Source: Hippasteria phrygiana (lineage: Eukaryota; Echinodermata; Asteroidea; Valvatida; Goniasteridae). From it: a stretch of DNA of 64,000 nucleotides. Position 1 is the stretch's first letter. Each line of letters opens with the position of its first letter. Below the pieces are notes generated by a model that was given only the letters and a program-made list of their open reading frames with translations, was not told the origin of the DNA and did no database searches. Positions 23,195 through 35,819 of the stretch are shown here, piece by piece. The stretch spans positions 496,001 through 560,000 of the forward strand of contig JAZGUH010000723.1 in the NCBI GenBank assembly GCA_037893225.1, read 5' to 3'. The position numbers were made by a program, and so were the translations under genes.

Positions 23195-23549
23195 TTAATT
23201 AACCCGTGCAAAATACAATTTGTTTATGCGTTGATCAAACCCTAACCAATTCTATTTTATAACAGCTAATGTCAATGCAAAATATTTTACAGTCCTTTTG
23301 ATTTACCCATTTAATACGGACGACGGCCATAGCCGTGGTTTGAAAGAGACCACCTGGCTGGCTGTCGTCTATATGCACCTTCCTGCGCGTATTCAATCCA
23401 TTGTTGGCCTATTGTGGGCATAACCCTTGGCTGCACAAGCCCGTTATTGGCATACTGGCACCCCATTAATAACGGCCGGACAGAATGGGTTAAATAAATT
23501 TAGGTTAAAATGAAGACAAAGTTTTTGAAAAAACTTGATTCCTTTTTTA

Positions 23550-23575
23550 TTTATCCCCCCCCCGCCCCGCAAAAA
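23550..23575 (-). repeat. C-rich/A-rich simple tract
   Basis: CCCCCCCCCGCCCCGC is followed by A8. No other structure. The surrounding 23200-24290 shows no gene or bounded element. Confidence 0.6.
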
Positions 23576-24298
23576 AAACACAAACAAACCCCAAAAAAAT
23601 TATTTTTAATTTTAAAATGTTTTTAAAATGCAGATGAGGAGAGGAAATTCCCATCTGATTTATTACACTTTTTTTATTAGTTAATTTGGTGGACTTCAAT
23701 GTTGATGGTAGCCATTTTGAAAATGGTGGAGATGGATAGTAGTAAAAAAAAAAAAGCCTCTTTTTTTTTTTTAAAGGCTTATTGTTTTTGCCTACAAATC
23801 TAATAAATAAAATGAGTAATGAACCAAATGGTTGAATCATCAGTTGAATAGAAATTGGTTGGTTGAAATAATGCTGCTATAATTCAACCATTCAGAATTT
23901 ACAATGCTGTTGGCAGTAGTTAATGGTGGAGATAATTGAAAAAAGCAGTGTGCACCAGTATCACATTAAGCCCACTGATAAATGAAAGTACATGTAATGT
24001 GTTAATACAAATAGTGAGATTTAAAGGGTGTAACACATTGCATACATGTAGATTGGATTCAGACCCTGGAATTGCTTTCAGAATATGAATTCACTCCCCC
24101 CCCCCCCTTTTTTTTTTAAATGGCGTGTGGGCACATGGAAGTTGTTTTCAAAATTATTGCCCGCGGGAACACAAACATTCTCAAAATTGATTTACAGTAC
24201 ATGTAATAATAATATTTTCCCCAAGGGCAAGTTCCATATCCCATTAGTGCAGAGGTAGCCTACTTTTTCGAGAAAAATTTCACCTCGGTGTTCATTAA

Positions 24299-24659
24299 CC
24301 CTAACCTTCCCAAATCCTCCAAAATCCTCTTTGCAAAATGGAGGAATTTGGAGGATTGAGGTTACTTGGAAGTTGATGCATCGGAGGATTTTGCAGGATT
24401 GAGGTTACTAGGGGTTTTTGCCCCTGCAGGAATATGGAGGATCCAGGTTATCAGGCTCAATGTGATACATGAGGATTTTGGAGGATTGAGGTTACTAGGG
24501 GTATGCAAAAAACCCCTAGAGGATTTTGGAGGATTTGTGCTATGGTCCCCATAAGAGGATTTTGGAGGATTCAGGTTATATGGAGTTTTAACACTTTGAA
24601 ATCAGAGGATGTTGGAGGATTCAGGTTACATGGGGGGAAAATGATGTAGGGAGTTAGGG
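24299..24659 (+). mobile_element. TTAA-flanked GGAGGATT element, copy 2
   Basis: The cleanest copy: TTAA (24295-24298) CCCTAACCTTCCC ... GGAGTTAGGG TTAA (24660-24663). The interior is an array of GGATTTTGGAGGATTGAGGTTA units of variable length. The copy at 10025-10431 has the same order of sub-blocks. No coding potential. Confidence 0.88.
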
Positions 24660-24663
24660 TTAA

Positions 24664-26478
24664 AAATGCATCTCCCCAAAGTGCATTCACATCTTGCAGC
24701 TCAACAGCCGAAAGGTTCCCAGGCCACCACACCCAGTCAAGTCAGCCATGCCAGGCATTATGCGAGACATCCACACATACATATACACATATACACGGCG
24801 CTGTAGTGTGCCAGCGGGGTTTTTCATGGACACAGCACTGCCAGCGCTCCAGACATTAAATAAAGACACTGGCTGCACTTAGCGCTGTCGTTACCCACAG
24901 CAGGGATGGCTGTGGTGGCCAGCGATCCGGGGACCCAGTGACATTTCAGGGAATGTTTTCTACTTCTCTCGTGTACATGGATACGTACATCTGCCGGCCT
25001 CTTGACCTGGTCACTGCATGCATAATTGGCCAGCTCTGTCTGGCAAGAGATGTCCTCGCATTTAAATTCTTGTTTTCCCAAATTGATGTCTTGTACCTTG
25101 CTTCCAGTACAGGAGACGAGGACAAGACGGAAAATCTTTTATAAAATCCATAGGGCCCCCGAGGTTGCATGATAATCAGGGCATCTTTTATTATTGGATG
25201 ATGCAAAAATGGTGCAGAGTATTCTTCCTCTGTAGTTGGGTGTGTGTGTGTACATGTATGCTTTATCGACGATCCCATGTCACGGTTGCCTAGATATTCT
25301 GCGCTGTCAGCACGTGCCTGGCAAAGATTGCCTTGATGAGTGACGGATGTGGTGTGAATATTAATGAGGGAGTCGGAATATTATTATTGGAATGTGCGTG
25401 ACTGCTGCAAAAACAGTACATGGTTACATGAACAGTACATGTACATGTATGTTTGGCTGGCTTTTGCAAGGTAGACTTGTGCAAGTGCTTCGTTGGGCTC
25501 CAAAAAAACTACTTGTGTTGCCCTTAAATGGGAAAAATGGGGAGGGAGTGTTTTGTTTTGTTATTTTTTTACCATCCATGAAAACATTACTACATGTACA
25601 TGTCGTGTAATTCGGAAGTCAGGGGACAAAAAGTAAGCTTATTTAAAAGTGAGATGGCTAAATGCCATGATTGTGCCGTCCTAGCTGTATTTAAAGACAA
25701 TGATTTTAATAAAACTCAATAATTTTTTTGCGGGAAATTGTGAGATTTTGAAAATTTCTTTAAAAATTGATGGAGGGAGACAAAACTATTTTTTGGGTTT
25801 TTTTGGCTTTATTTATTGCAAATTGACTCGGAGCCAAATTGACTCGGATGTGTTGAAAGGAAAAGAAAAACAAATCGCTGTAATAAATTTGTAAGCTTGC
25901 AATGAGCCAAGGCTTCTAATGAAAATGGGGTATTATAGGCCTTCAGATTTATTGATCAATAAAGTCAATTTTGGAATTAATAAATCAACACTTGTGAATA
26001 TCTGTTGAAATCTTGTTACTGTGTTAATAGTAGACGTTGCTTATACCAAATGTGCAGTTGCAACTACATGTACATGTAATTAAGCAATGCTAAAGGTGTT
26101 TTCTACCAGATGTCATAAGGCTGATATAAAAAAGAACATCTTCGCTTGCTTCCCTTTTTTTAGGCTACTTTTTTTTTTTTGGGGGGGTTCTCAAAACAAA
26201 ATCTATAAAGATGTCAAAGGAAGAAAAGAAATCTCTTGCGTGGGGCCTTCTCCCATTTTTGAAAAAAGGCATTGACACTGAACACTTTTTTCCCCAAAAA
26301 ATCTCTGATCAAACTCTGATAACATTACAAGTAGCTCGGAACTCGACATGTGGCTTACATTTTTTTCATGGCTCATTGATAGCACCAGACAGAATAAATG
26401 AAATTGTACCCAAACAAATGTCGGCTAATGTTATTCAGTGCACATTGCATCCATTAAAAATGATGTTGATTGCGTTAT
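24664..26478. other. Non-coding intronic stretch
   Basis: No gene or bounded element. 25150-25390 is non-repetitive with AT-rich motifs such as TTTATTATTGGATGATGCAA and ATATTAATGAGGG; it could be a conserved regulatory block but only alignment with related species would tell. Confidence 0.4.
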
Positions 26479-26890
26479 AGAGAAGTCTGCGTCATTTTGT
26501 AGTTTTATGTAGATTGCGTATTGTAAAATAAAACAGCCAATTATTTCTGCCATGAAATAACAAAAGAAAGTGACTTTTGAGAGCTCTTATTATTATTAAG
26601 TGACCTGTACCACAGCATAGCCCGCTGGTGCCATTTGTCTAAAAGTCGTTGCTTCGGGCAGCAAAGCAAACAACTCTGACGTCATAGCACGAACTCCCCT
26701 TTTGTGCCTATTGCTAGACACAAAAGGGGTGTTTGTGTTAGCACGTCATAATTTTTTTTGTTGCTTCCTGCAGCGACGACTTTTAGACAAATGGCACAAG
26801 TTTTTTGTTATTTCATGGCAGAAATAATTTGCTGTTTTATTTTACAATCTACATATATATATATATATACAAAATGACGCAGACTTCTCT
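26479..26890. mobile_element. 412-bp near-palindromic MITE
   Basis: The ends AGAGAAGTCTGCGTC and GACGCAGACTTCTCT are exact inverted repeats, and complementarity continues almost to the centre: GTAAAATAAAACAGC / GCTGTTTTATTTTAC, CTGCCATGAAATAACAAA / TTTGTTATTTCATGGCAG, and TGACGT...CCCCTTTTGTG / CACAAAAGGGGTG. The centre is near 26705. The right arm carries an expanded (AT)n run near 26855-26868. It would fold into one long hairpin. Confidence 0.9.
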
Positions 26891-27479
26891 TAGCAATCAA
26901 AATCCTCTTTAAGTGTGCATGTACATGTACATGTACATGTATATATGTGTACATAACTTACATATCCACATGTACATGTAGTTGAATGGACCATCTGGCA
27001 ACAACTCTTCTTTTTTCATGGAGGCTGTCAATTTTTCCAACTTTCCCTGTCTGAGATTTAACGCAGTCACGCATCCCATTTTCTGTTGCCAACGCTAGTC
27101 TGTCAGATTCCTCTTGCTCCAAACACCACGGACGTGGCAAACTGCGACAAGATCATTCGCTGGGCAAATTAGGTTTGGGAGAAAACAGACTTGCAGTGTC
27201 TGTTTACACACCAGTCCCCCCTTCGAAAAAAAATCTCAAATTCATGACCAAAATGTGTCAAGCAATAGTCCCTGGATGTGTGTGATGTGAAATGATATCT
27301 GGTCAATTACTGGAGGATTATGTTACGATTCCAAAGATAGTCTCTGTTCATGTCATAGGTCGTGTTTCACATGAAGGGTGCATGGATGCTGATGGGTGTG
27401 ATTTTCAAAATACATGTACATGTACACCACGCGATGTAAATGGATTTTTTGACTGAGCATATTTAACGTTTTCTTATTA

Positions 27480-27510
<31 letters not shown>

Positions 27511-27885
27511 TCAAAGTTTGTAAACGGGTGAGATTTCTCCAGATTTTTCCTGATTTCAGGAGTTTTGATGCGACGTCTTCCAGACGTCTACTTTTTTGTC
27601 CCACAACTGTGAAAAAATGAAATCTCATTGAATATTTTACTTAACAGTATTACACACTGTCATATGAAAATCACACAATGAAGGGCTTGGGTGCAGGAGT
27701 ACTGCAACTTTACTTCCAAGAGCTTAGTTGAGGATGGAGCGCAAGTGTTGTGAGTACAGAACATGCCAAATGAGGCTTGTGATGCTGTGGACATGGGTGA
27801 GCATCAATGAAAACTACTGAAAGCCTGCAAAGCCCTACCATTATCTTGATTTTGTCCTCCAAAGTCCTACATTTGTCCTGTTTTT
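27480..27885 (+). repeat. Compound dispersed repeat, copy 1
   Basis: A poly-G run of about 20 (27489-27508) precedes GGGTGAGATTT...TTTTTCCTGATTTCAGG, as in the CCAGGGGTGAG elements. From 27588 the sequence CTTTTTTGTCCCACAACT through TGCCAAATGAGGCTTGTGA matches 63737-63918 near the window end. The two blocks may belong to one longer element family. No coding potential. Confidence 0.7.
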
Positions 27886-28328
27886 AAATTTTGATTCTAC
27901 TATTTTACCTGGGTCTGCTTGAAAGCCCGCACTATTGACAAAATACAAAGAGAAAAATTTACCAAAATAAATGAAATATTGAATTTTAATACTAGTTTTT
28001 GTAACACCAGTCAGTTTGCAGTTTATTGTATGAGCTTTAAACTTGATTTTAAATTAAATATTGTTATTGTAACCGCATCAGGTTTGCGCATTGTGCAGAT
28101 TATTGGCACTGAGAGCCTAATGAATGCATTTTTAACAGCTAACGATGTGGCATGTAAAAAATGAAAATTCCCCAGTAGCACCGGAATAGTGTCTGAAAGC
28201 CTCTAAGTTTATCAGTGTCTGGTGGTATGCATGGTGCCACACAATGATGTAATTGTTATTGCGCATGATGCACAAGGCAATTTTTTTCAAGAAACTTGGA
28301 GGAAACTAACACTCGGGGGGGGGGGGGG

Positions 28329-28557
28329 GGTGAGAATTGTCAGGATTTTTCTTTGATTTCAGGATTTTTTTGTCAGGATTTGTACTAATTTCAGAATTTT
28401 TAAAGAATCTCTTTTAAAATCTGGAATTCCTGAAGTGTTAATACCCTAAAGGTGTTTTTACCTGTAAAAGTGGATATATAGACCAATAGAAATTACGTTT
28501 CTCTTGGGTCCTGGACGACCCCAAAACACTGCAGACTTTCAGCCAATCTCACCCCTG
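28329..28557 (+). mobile_element. CCAGGGGTGAG element, copy 2
   Basis: Collinear with 22107-22336, with right end CTCACCCCTG. At the left the terminal GGGG has become a G run of about 17 (28315-28331), hiding the true end. Confidence 0.75.
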
Positions 28558-30480
28558 AACACTGCAGGCTAAAAGAGTGCCTGGGCAGCACAAACGACAT
28601 TTTTCTGACAGTGTATTGACATTCGTAAGAAAATTATGTGAACATTGAAATGCGAACGTCTTTTCTTATTGGAGATTGCCTGGAACTCATTGCCTTATAA
28701 ATTGCCATGTGTGAGATGGCCCATTTTGTAACATGCTATCAGAAAATTTAAATGCATGGGTAATAGGTATGCCACAATGGATTTATATCCACAGAGTCCA
28801 GACACCATTATTTAACTACTGTACTTACAGTATGTTCAACTTGGTAATCGCATTGATTTTTTTTGTTCGGAAGTGTTAATGTTATTCAGAAAAATCTGCT
28901 GTCCCTCCTCTGACCATGATCAGTCATTCAGCGATATCATTGCACAACACAAACAGCCAATTACCCGTGCATAATTAATAATCAATGGCAGACCACATGG
29001 CCTGTATATGGGTGTTTCTTTTTATGCGGGTACCAATGAGGAATTCGATGTGATGAATATGAAATGACCATGATTCAACATGAGTGATAATATTTACCAA
29101 CATAAATTTCATTTATTATCATTAATCAATAAACAGTGAAAATATTCATATTTGTTGCAAAATGAAATGTTGAATAAAAATGTACATTTTGACCCAAAAA
29201 TGTTATGGAATCTCCTTATTTTTTAGGTACACTGTGTGACATTAAAACTTGCCTCCTTTAAGATACCTTCCCGGTTGAATAAAAGTACACACATCGATTA
29301 TTTTTTATTTAAATTATCAGAAGTAAGCCAACTCACAATAGTGAGTGCAATTTCAAACTTTGAGCGTCCTGGTTTAGGATGCAGGTGAAGTTGATTCCCG
29401 GTAGCACATCGTAACTTTTCGTTACTCGGATTGTTACGTTGTGAAAGTTCATTTCATGACGAGAAAAAAAGTAAAAACCGTTCTAAGAGAAAACGAAGTA
29501 CATAAAATTCAACTCCAAACAACTAATAGCAAATACCTGGGACCCCTATTTATCTCAAATCCAAAACATCTGCAAAGATATCGCAGTTTATATGCACCGT
29601 AGAGTATTTTGGTTTCTCACGAAATAGTTACGTTGTGCGAAATGAAGTCCACATAAAAAGTATACGCGAAGCGAGCGCAACGATTCAATGTCCCGGATGA
29701 AAGATCACGTGATTCATCAGGTGATTATTGCAGCGTGCGAGTTGCAGCCATTTTTTCGCGTTCTAAATTTACGACAAATGTTTTCGACTCTGCCATGTTA
29801 CGCTGTTAACATTGTTACGTTGTGTGTGCTAATTTGTAAGTTGTACAAGGTAAAACTGCGAAATCATCCCACTATATACACGAACAATTATAGCCAAAAA
29901 ATCCAGTGAATATTGTAGACAATGTTGGCTTTCGAAAGGAACCTTTGGGGTATCTGTCTGGATGAAATGTGTGTGGAAATCGTTCAAGACGAGTCGAGTG
30001 TGTCTCGCCTCTCGCGATACGATGTATCGTGTTTGGACAGGTGTTTTTTCTCGCTGCCTGTATATCTCACTAAAACGTACTGATTATGCATAACATTTTG
30101 CACTTAGAATTGCAACGTACTTGCAACTTTGTTTCAAGTCATTGTACGTGCCATTTGTAACTCAAATTGATTGCACTTCGTATACAATTTACAAAATAAC
30201 AATGTAACGGAGAGACTAGTCTCTCGTGACGTTGTGAACCCGTGTTGTTTTTATGGGGTCGCGACCGATGCACGCACAGTTGATGTGGCGATCGCTGCAC
30301 AACTGTGTAATCGTGTAGTTTTGGACACCTCTAGAAGCTAGAACACCTACATTTTTTAAAGTTCTTAAATAGTTTGTACAATTCCAAAATGACTTTTGTG
30401 ACTGGAGCAACCCTATTTTCAATTTTATTAATTTCGGAATAAATTTTGGAATGATGCAAACTATGCAAATTAAAAAAATT
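28558..30480. other. Non-coding stretch with GTTACGTTGTG motifs
   Basis: No recognisable gene. Between 29430 and 30240 the string TTACGTTGTG occurs at least three times (near 29433, 29628, 29815), with a GACGTTGTG variant near 30228, and CG dinucleotides are commoner than around it. This may be a decayed element whose ends I could not find. Confidence 0.4.
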
Positions 30481-30694
30481 GTGAAAGAGTTACATATCCG
30501 GCCATCACTTATTTTCCCTTAAAATAACTTAATAACTACCAGAAAGGGTAAACCTGATAAAAAAAAAAGAATATAGGAGGGAAAACAATTTCAACTTATT
30601 CTTTAAAAATACTTTAACTTTTTCTGTCATGGCCCGCCATTAATAACAGTTAGACTTGATGGCCGGATATGGAACTCTTTCCACAAGGCTGATC
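30481..30694. mobile_element. 214-bp inverted-repeat MITE
   Basis: The left end GTGAAAGAGTTACATATCCG and right end CGGATATGGAACTCTTTCCAC, with GGCCATC/GATGGCC next inward, form ~26-bp imperfect inverted repeats. The interior is AT-rich and non-coding. Confidence 0.8.
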
Positions 30695-31056
30695 TACGTT
30701 TACCAGTGTGACTGGATCAACCAGGGAAGCTTTTTGTGGATTTTTTTGTTTGAGAACGTGGAATTTTTAATTAATTAATTAAGGCTCATTTTTTTTTGGG
30801 GGGGGGGGTGTGTACATGTCCCTCTCCACATATTTTTTTTTCTTATAGCCTACGTATTAACATATTTTTTTTAAAGAATCATTCAGTTCAGTGACAGCCG
30901 CCTCTAATGTGCAAATAGCTGCATACATGTACATGTACATGTACACAAATGTACATGTCCTTTTCACTGTACCTGTATATGCAAGTGTAGTTGTCTCAGA
31001 GGAACCATTGTGCTGTATTTTACAACCAACAGGAAGGAGTTGTAAACACTGACGTG

Positions 31057-31110
31057 GATTATTTCACGTGTAACAGAGACACCGGTTTCTCTGTTACACG
31101 TGAAATCATC
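31057..31110. repeat. Perfect-loop hairpin with TTTCACGTGTAACAGAGA arms
   Basis: Two 23-bp arms with one mismatch are separated by 8 bp. The arm contains the E-box CACGTG. A further related half-arm, TTTCTCCGTTACACGTGAAA, lies at 31444-31463. Wider flanks also pair weakly (CTCAGAGGAACC near 30994 with GGCTCCTCTGAG near 31118). Confidence 0.85.
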
Positions 31111-31860
31111 TATACAGGCTCCTCTGAGTACATTTCAGTATTTCCAAATGTCCTAGTGAAAGAAACACAATCTTAACTACTTTCATACATCAAATATTTC
31201 ACATATTTATTATTTCACTCGCTTGGTTCTTGAAAAATCCAAATTTTGTGTAGCGCACACCTCAACTGCTTGATTTTATAAATGAATTGAAAACTGAAGG
31301 TTCAGTTTTTTTTAACCTGAAACTAAATTTATAATGAACTTGTTATGTTAAGAAATTGTGGTAACTGACCCACCAAAAGATGACAACAGTTGAAAAAATA
31401 AACCATCATACAATTGGTAAAATGCACTATAGTTTTAAAAGTGGTTTCTCCGTTACACGTGAAATACTTTGCCACATAACTGTAGTCAATGAGGTGCCAC
31501 AGCGGAGGAAGTCACTCAAATGAAAAAATGCTTTGATTTATTGAATGTGTTCATTATCAATTACCTGTCAATACATTTTGGTTGACTCTTGACCTTTTTG
31601 AAATTTTGACCCTTATGTCACACATTTGGACCCCATATTAAAAGATCTACCCATATGCCAGCCAGCTGCCCGAGTGCCCCACCACGCTTGCCGCTTGTCT
31701 ACTCGCGCAATAACACCTTTTTTTCTTTGCTTCGCTGGCCGCAACGGGAGATTTGATTGGCCACCGGGGTTTCCTTGGGACGTTCAAAGGTGTATGCAAA
31801 TGACATGCAGATGTGGCGTGTCCGTTCCGATGTTAGACATGCTGTGTTGATTTTTTATTA

Positions 31861-32269
31861 AGGCCAAATAAAATAAAAACATGTTTAGCGTCCTGCCTTT
31901 TTGAAAAATAGGAAGGAGGAGGCCCTTTTTTTCTTCTTTTTTTTTCTTCAAAATGGCCGCTCGACACATTTTCCAAGACGTCCGGCTGGGCTATTTTTCA
32001 AGATGGCCTCCAGCTTTGTATCCAAAATGGTCGCCACTTGGACTCGGGATGCACGTTCGAAATCGACTATTAACACAGCATACACAAGGTGATGCTAGAG
32101 TCTAAAAATACGACTTTTTGTTTTGGGATTTTTTTTTTTTTTCGAAAAAGATCAAATATTCTTCATTTTTTTTCGTGTTTTTTCATTAAAAAAAAAAACA
32201 AAAAAACAGGCGGCTTCAAAAAAGGAAGCGGACGAGGACGCTAAACATGGATTTTTTTTTATTTCGCCT
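31861..32269. mobile_element. Inverted-repeat element, ATGTTTAGCGTCC ends
   Basis: The left end AGGCCAAATAAAATAAAAAC then ATGTTTAGCGTCCTGCC is mirrored at the right by GGACGAGGACGCTAAACAT and TTTATTTCGCCT. An AGGCGAAATAAAAAA end also occurs at the centre of the palindrome at 47.8 kb. Inside are four AAGATGGCC-like strings (31951-32035). No coding potential. Non-autonomous DNA element. Confidence 0.7.
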
Positions 32270-32787
32270 AATAAGTTGCCGCTTACTTGACTAAGTGGCG
32301 AATAGGCTGGTTATACACTACTGCTGATTCATCGCTTCATCAGATACGTGTATGCAACATTGTGCATGTGGAATAGGATGAACAACGGTGTTTAGGATTG
32401 ATGAGAGTAAATAAATACAGTAGGTTGTGCACAAGTAAATGAAGTGCCATATACCCCAGTGATAAATTATCAACTTCCAAAATTTAGGAAAAATACTTAA
32501 AACTCTCCAAAGTGTTCAAATGACACATCAAATTAAAGCTTATTTTATCATCTTTCATTTTCTGTTCAATTCTTTTGGAGTAATCCGATGACTTTTGGGA
32601 GGAATCTCCATTCAAAGATGATCACCCCTAAAAGTAGTCCTGAAGCCCATCACCATTTTGAAAAATCATGCCTACGCTCCATTGTAAAATAGAGCACTTT
32701 TAGTGCCCAATTTCGTCTGAATTTCACAGTAATACAAGCTGGCAGTCCTGTGCACGGCTTCCAGCCTTCTCTTTTACAAACCCTTAA

Positions 32788-33846
32788 AGGAGAATTCCAG
32801 GCTCTATAATATTTTATCTAGTCTAAAAGAACATACACTAACATACATACTGCACCAAGAGTTGGATTTTCTTTGTTATGGAGAACGACACACGCGCCTT
32901 TATATTTACGATTTCTTGCCATTCAGCAGTACAAAGGGCGCGTCCATACTGTTCGAAGTTCCCGCGACATCCGGGAGATTATGACGTAGTGTCCGCACCT
33001 CAATGGAAATCCATGGTTGGCTACGTGCGGTATGCACTGGTATCACACCTAGACGCAGCTTAGTGCATATGAATACGTATGTTTTATAAGGCGCCCGACT
33101 ATTGCGTGAACGCGTAAGGCTGATGTTTACTTCGACTTGACGTGCTGCAATTTATCGTGGTTTTTCATATTTTTTTTGAAGAGCACAAAGTCTGTTCTGG
33201 TCGGAAAGAAAATATGTTAGGCACTGCATGCATCATCTCGAAGATTCTTAGCCTACCCCAGGAGAACTGCCTGCCGATTTTCCTCAAAGCAATCCGGTTC
33301 GAAGTCGTCGCGTTTTTATATTGTTCAGCCATTTCTTACAAATATCCGGTCGTTTGACTTTGGGGGATTGGGAATTTGGAAGAAGGCGCTGAGACCTTTT
33401 AGAGAATTCGGTTTATTTGAGCAGCCGAAAGCTTGCCAAATCGTCATGATGTTGCTGTACTACAGCACGACCGAGTTTTGCTTTAGCAGTCAGGCAAAAA
33501 TTCGCCAGGAATATGGAAAAGAGGCGTGCGTCAAGGAACAACACTGCCGCGTTCTCGTGTGTGTTGCATGTATGGACAATGGTTCACTGCACTCACATAG
33601 CACAGGCTGCGGGGCCGGCCGGGTACCGGCCGTCCGGCTTGGTAGTGCAGCCACTACGTCACAGTATCCCGGATGTACCGATATTCCAGAGCAAAAGGGC
33701 GGCTCGCATGACGGCAGGCGCGTTATGAAAAAACCTCCGGTTTATACGATTACCGAAACCAATCAAAATGAAATAAAACGTAAGTCACAATTGCAATTAA
33801 CGTTCTTTAACATTATGTTATTATAAACTCAGGGTGGACTTTCCCT
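32788..33846. mobile_element. TTAA-flanked element, AGGAGAATTCC ends (1.06 kb)
   Basis: TTAA at 32784-32787 and 33847-33850 flanks AGGAGAATTCCAGGCTCTAT and, on the right, CAGGGTGGACTTTCCCT; read inward both give AGG(G)A.A.TCCA, and TATAA lies just inside each end. A 152-residue open frame (33368-33826, +) shows no domain I recognise and may be chance or decayed. Likely a piggyBac-type non-autonomous element. Confidence 0.7.
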
Positions 33847-34901
33847 TTAAGTTCATGGCCCACAAAATGCTCTAACAGCAGAGAATTTGAGGGGGCGCAA
33901 ATCGTGATTTGGCCGGCGTAGGCAATTTAGGGCCGATTTACTGGTCTGCAACCAGTAGATGTGTGCGGATGATTCTGAGTATGCAATTTGATAAAAAAAA
34001 AATTACATCGTACATGTCTTGGGAAGGAGCCATTTAGTTGGGAACAATATTCAATAATGTAGAAGCTCAGAAAATTAAATAAAGTATGATTAAGAAAATG
34101 GATTATTCATAAGGTAAAAAAATGAAATGCTGCTACATGTGTTAGTCATCCCCCACCCCTGTAAACAAAATAAATTCTTAAATACATACATATTTAAGTA
34201 AATAAATAAATTAATAAAATAAGAAAAAATAAACTGTTTAGGGGTGTTACCAATTGTTTCCATTTCAAAGATATCTGTGTGATGTTTGAGAAACTCCTGA
34301 ATTCTCGTTCACAAGAATGGTTTTGAACAAACTTTTTCAGCTTCACAATGTGGCATGCACATGTAGTGTCCCTCCCAAGAATCTTCTCCAATAAATTTTA
34401 GCCAAACAAAAGCATCTAAATGCATGTTGGCAAGAAACGGTAAAGTGTGTGTGTGAAGAAATTGTTTATTTAGAATGTTTGTGCCTCCTCTAGTACAGGG
34501 GCTTGCCCAAGCAGCAGAATGTTGTGTAGCAGTTAGCTCATTCTCCAGATTGATCAGAAAGTCGCTTGCCTGAAGGGGAGGGGGTGCTTCAAATGTTGTT
34601 TGTCCATGCTGAAATGGAGTGATTAAATGCAGTGTCATCAGGAGATGCACAGATGGCCCCAGAGTGTGCAAGTTAAACATGAGTAAATATCTCATTACAT
34701 TGTATAAGCTTTTCCTATCAATGATTGAATTGCATATTGTGTTGTACTGCCCTCCGAGTAACAGTGCTCACGTTTGTATCGGTGGAATGGCAGTGAGAGG
34801 TCCGTTCAGGGAAGGTTATTTTTTGCCGAGATCCGGTCAAGTTTGAGATGCTCCATCGGAGAACCATTCTAAGTAGGTTTGACCCTGTTACTAACATACA
34901 C

Positions 34902-34933
34902 ATTGGTTGGTTGGTTGGTTGGTTGGTTGGTTA
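34902..34933 (+). repeat. (TTGG)n microsatellite
   Basis: About eight TTGG units. A complementary (CCAA)n tract lies at 45911-45949. Confidence 0.95.
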
Positions 34934-35362
34934 CAACAATTTTTAATGAATGCTACCTTGTTTTGAGATGGTTACAGGGCTGTATCTCTAAATGAACTTC
35001 AGTGGAAATGAGTACATGTATGCTAGAACAAAAATGCCACAAGGGTCAAACCTACACCAAACTTAAGCTAATAGGATGTGACCGATTTGACTACATTTTT
35101 TGCACCCATTTTTTGTAGAGCTCGGCACATAATTTTGTTGTGCAATTCCAAACAAATGTTTTTTTTGTTATGACCATCTGGTTTCCTTCTCCATTGTAGG
35201 GATTTTTGTTTTGCAGCTGTCATTAGAGGGCGGTGTGGGGTCATGTTATGACTGACCCTGACCGTCTGGCTATGTTTGTTTTGGAATGTTATTGGTTGAT
35301 TAGGAGGGGTTGTGGCTGAAGGATTTGTAATGTATTGAAACATTTGAGGAGTGGTGGACAAA

Positions 35363-35814
35363 TGTGACCCGCTCTGGAAAAAGGTATATTATGTCGCAAA
35401 ATATGAAAAATGAGTTTTATAAACGTTTGGAAAGCCCGGAATGTAAGCTTTCATTTGGTACAGGATACAGCTCCAAAGCCCTTTTCGTTCTGGAAATATC
35501 GCGTTTTTGCATATTAATTAGTTCAATGGAGTTCAAATTGCACAACAGAGAAAACAGGCTTTGAAATAGCTACATGTAGTTCTAATACAATGCAATGGAA
35601 CAATGCACTCTAAAAGGGTTATTTTTTCACTTTATTCACTGAAATCAACATTGTTGTGCACCAAACCTGAAACTTTAGATATTTAAGATGTCATTAAAGA
35701 CAAAAAAACAAAAAATGAATTTTGACGAAAAATGTCACCTTCTCAACATTGAAAGGGCCATTACACGTAAATGCATAGCGCGACTTATATCACCTTTTTC
35801 TGGAACGGGTCACA
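35363..35814 (+). mobile_element. TGTGACCCGCTC element, full copy (452 bp)
   Basis: The ends TGTGACCCGCTCTGGAAAAA and TTTTTCTGGAACGGGTCACA are inverted repeats. A truncated reverse-strand copy is at 5790-6202. Internal open frames of about 65 residues are not conserved between the copies. Non-autonomous DNA element. Confidence 0.88.
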
Positions 35815-35819
35815 AATGC

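Noticed and set aside
33368..33826. 152-residue frame
   Set aside because: It lies wholly inside the TTAA-flanked element 32788-33846 and shows no domain or second copy, so I do not call it a gene.
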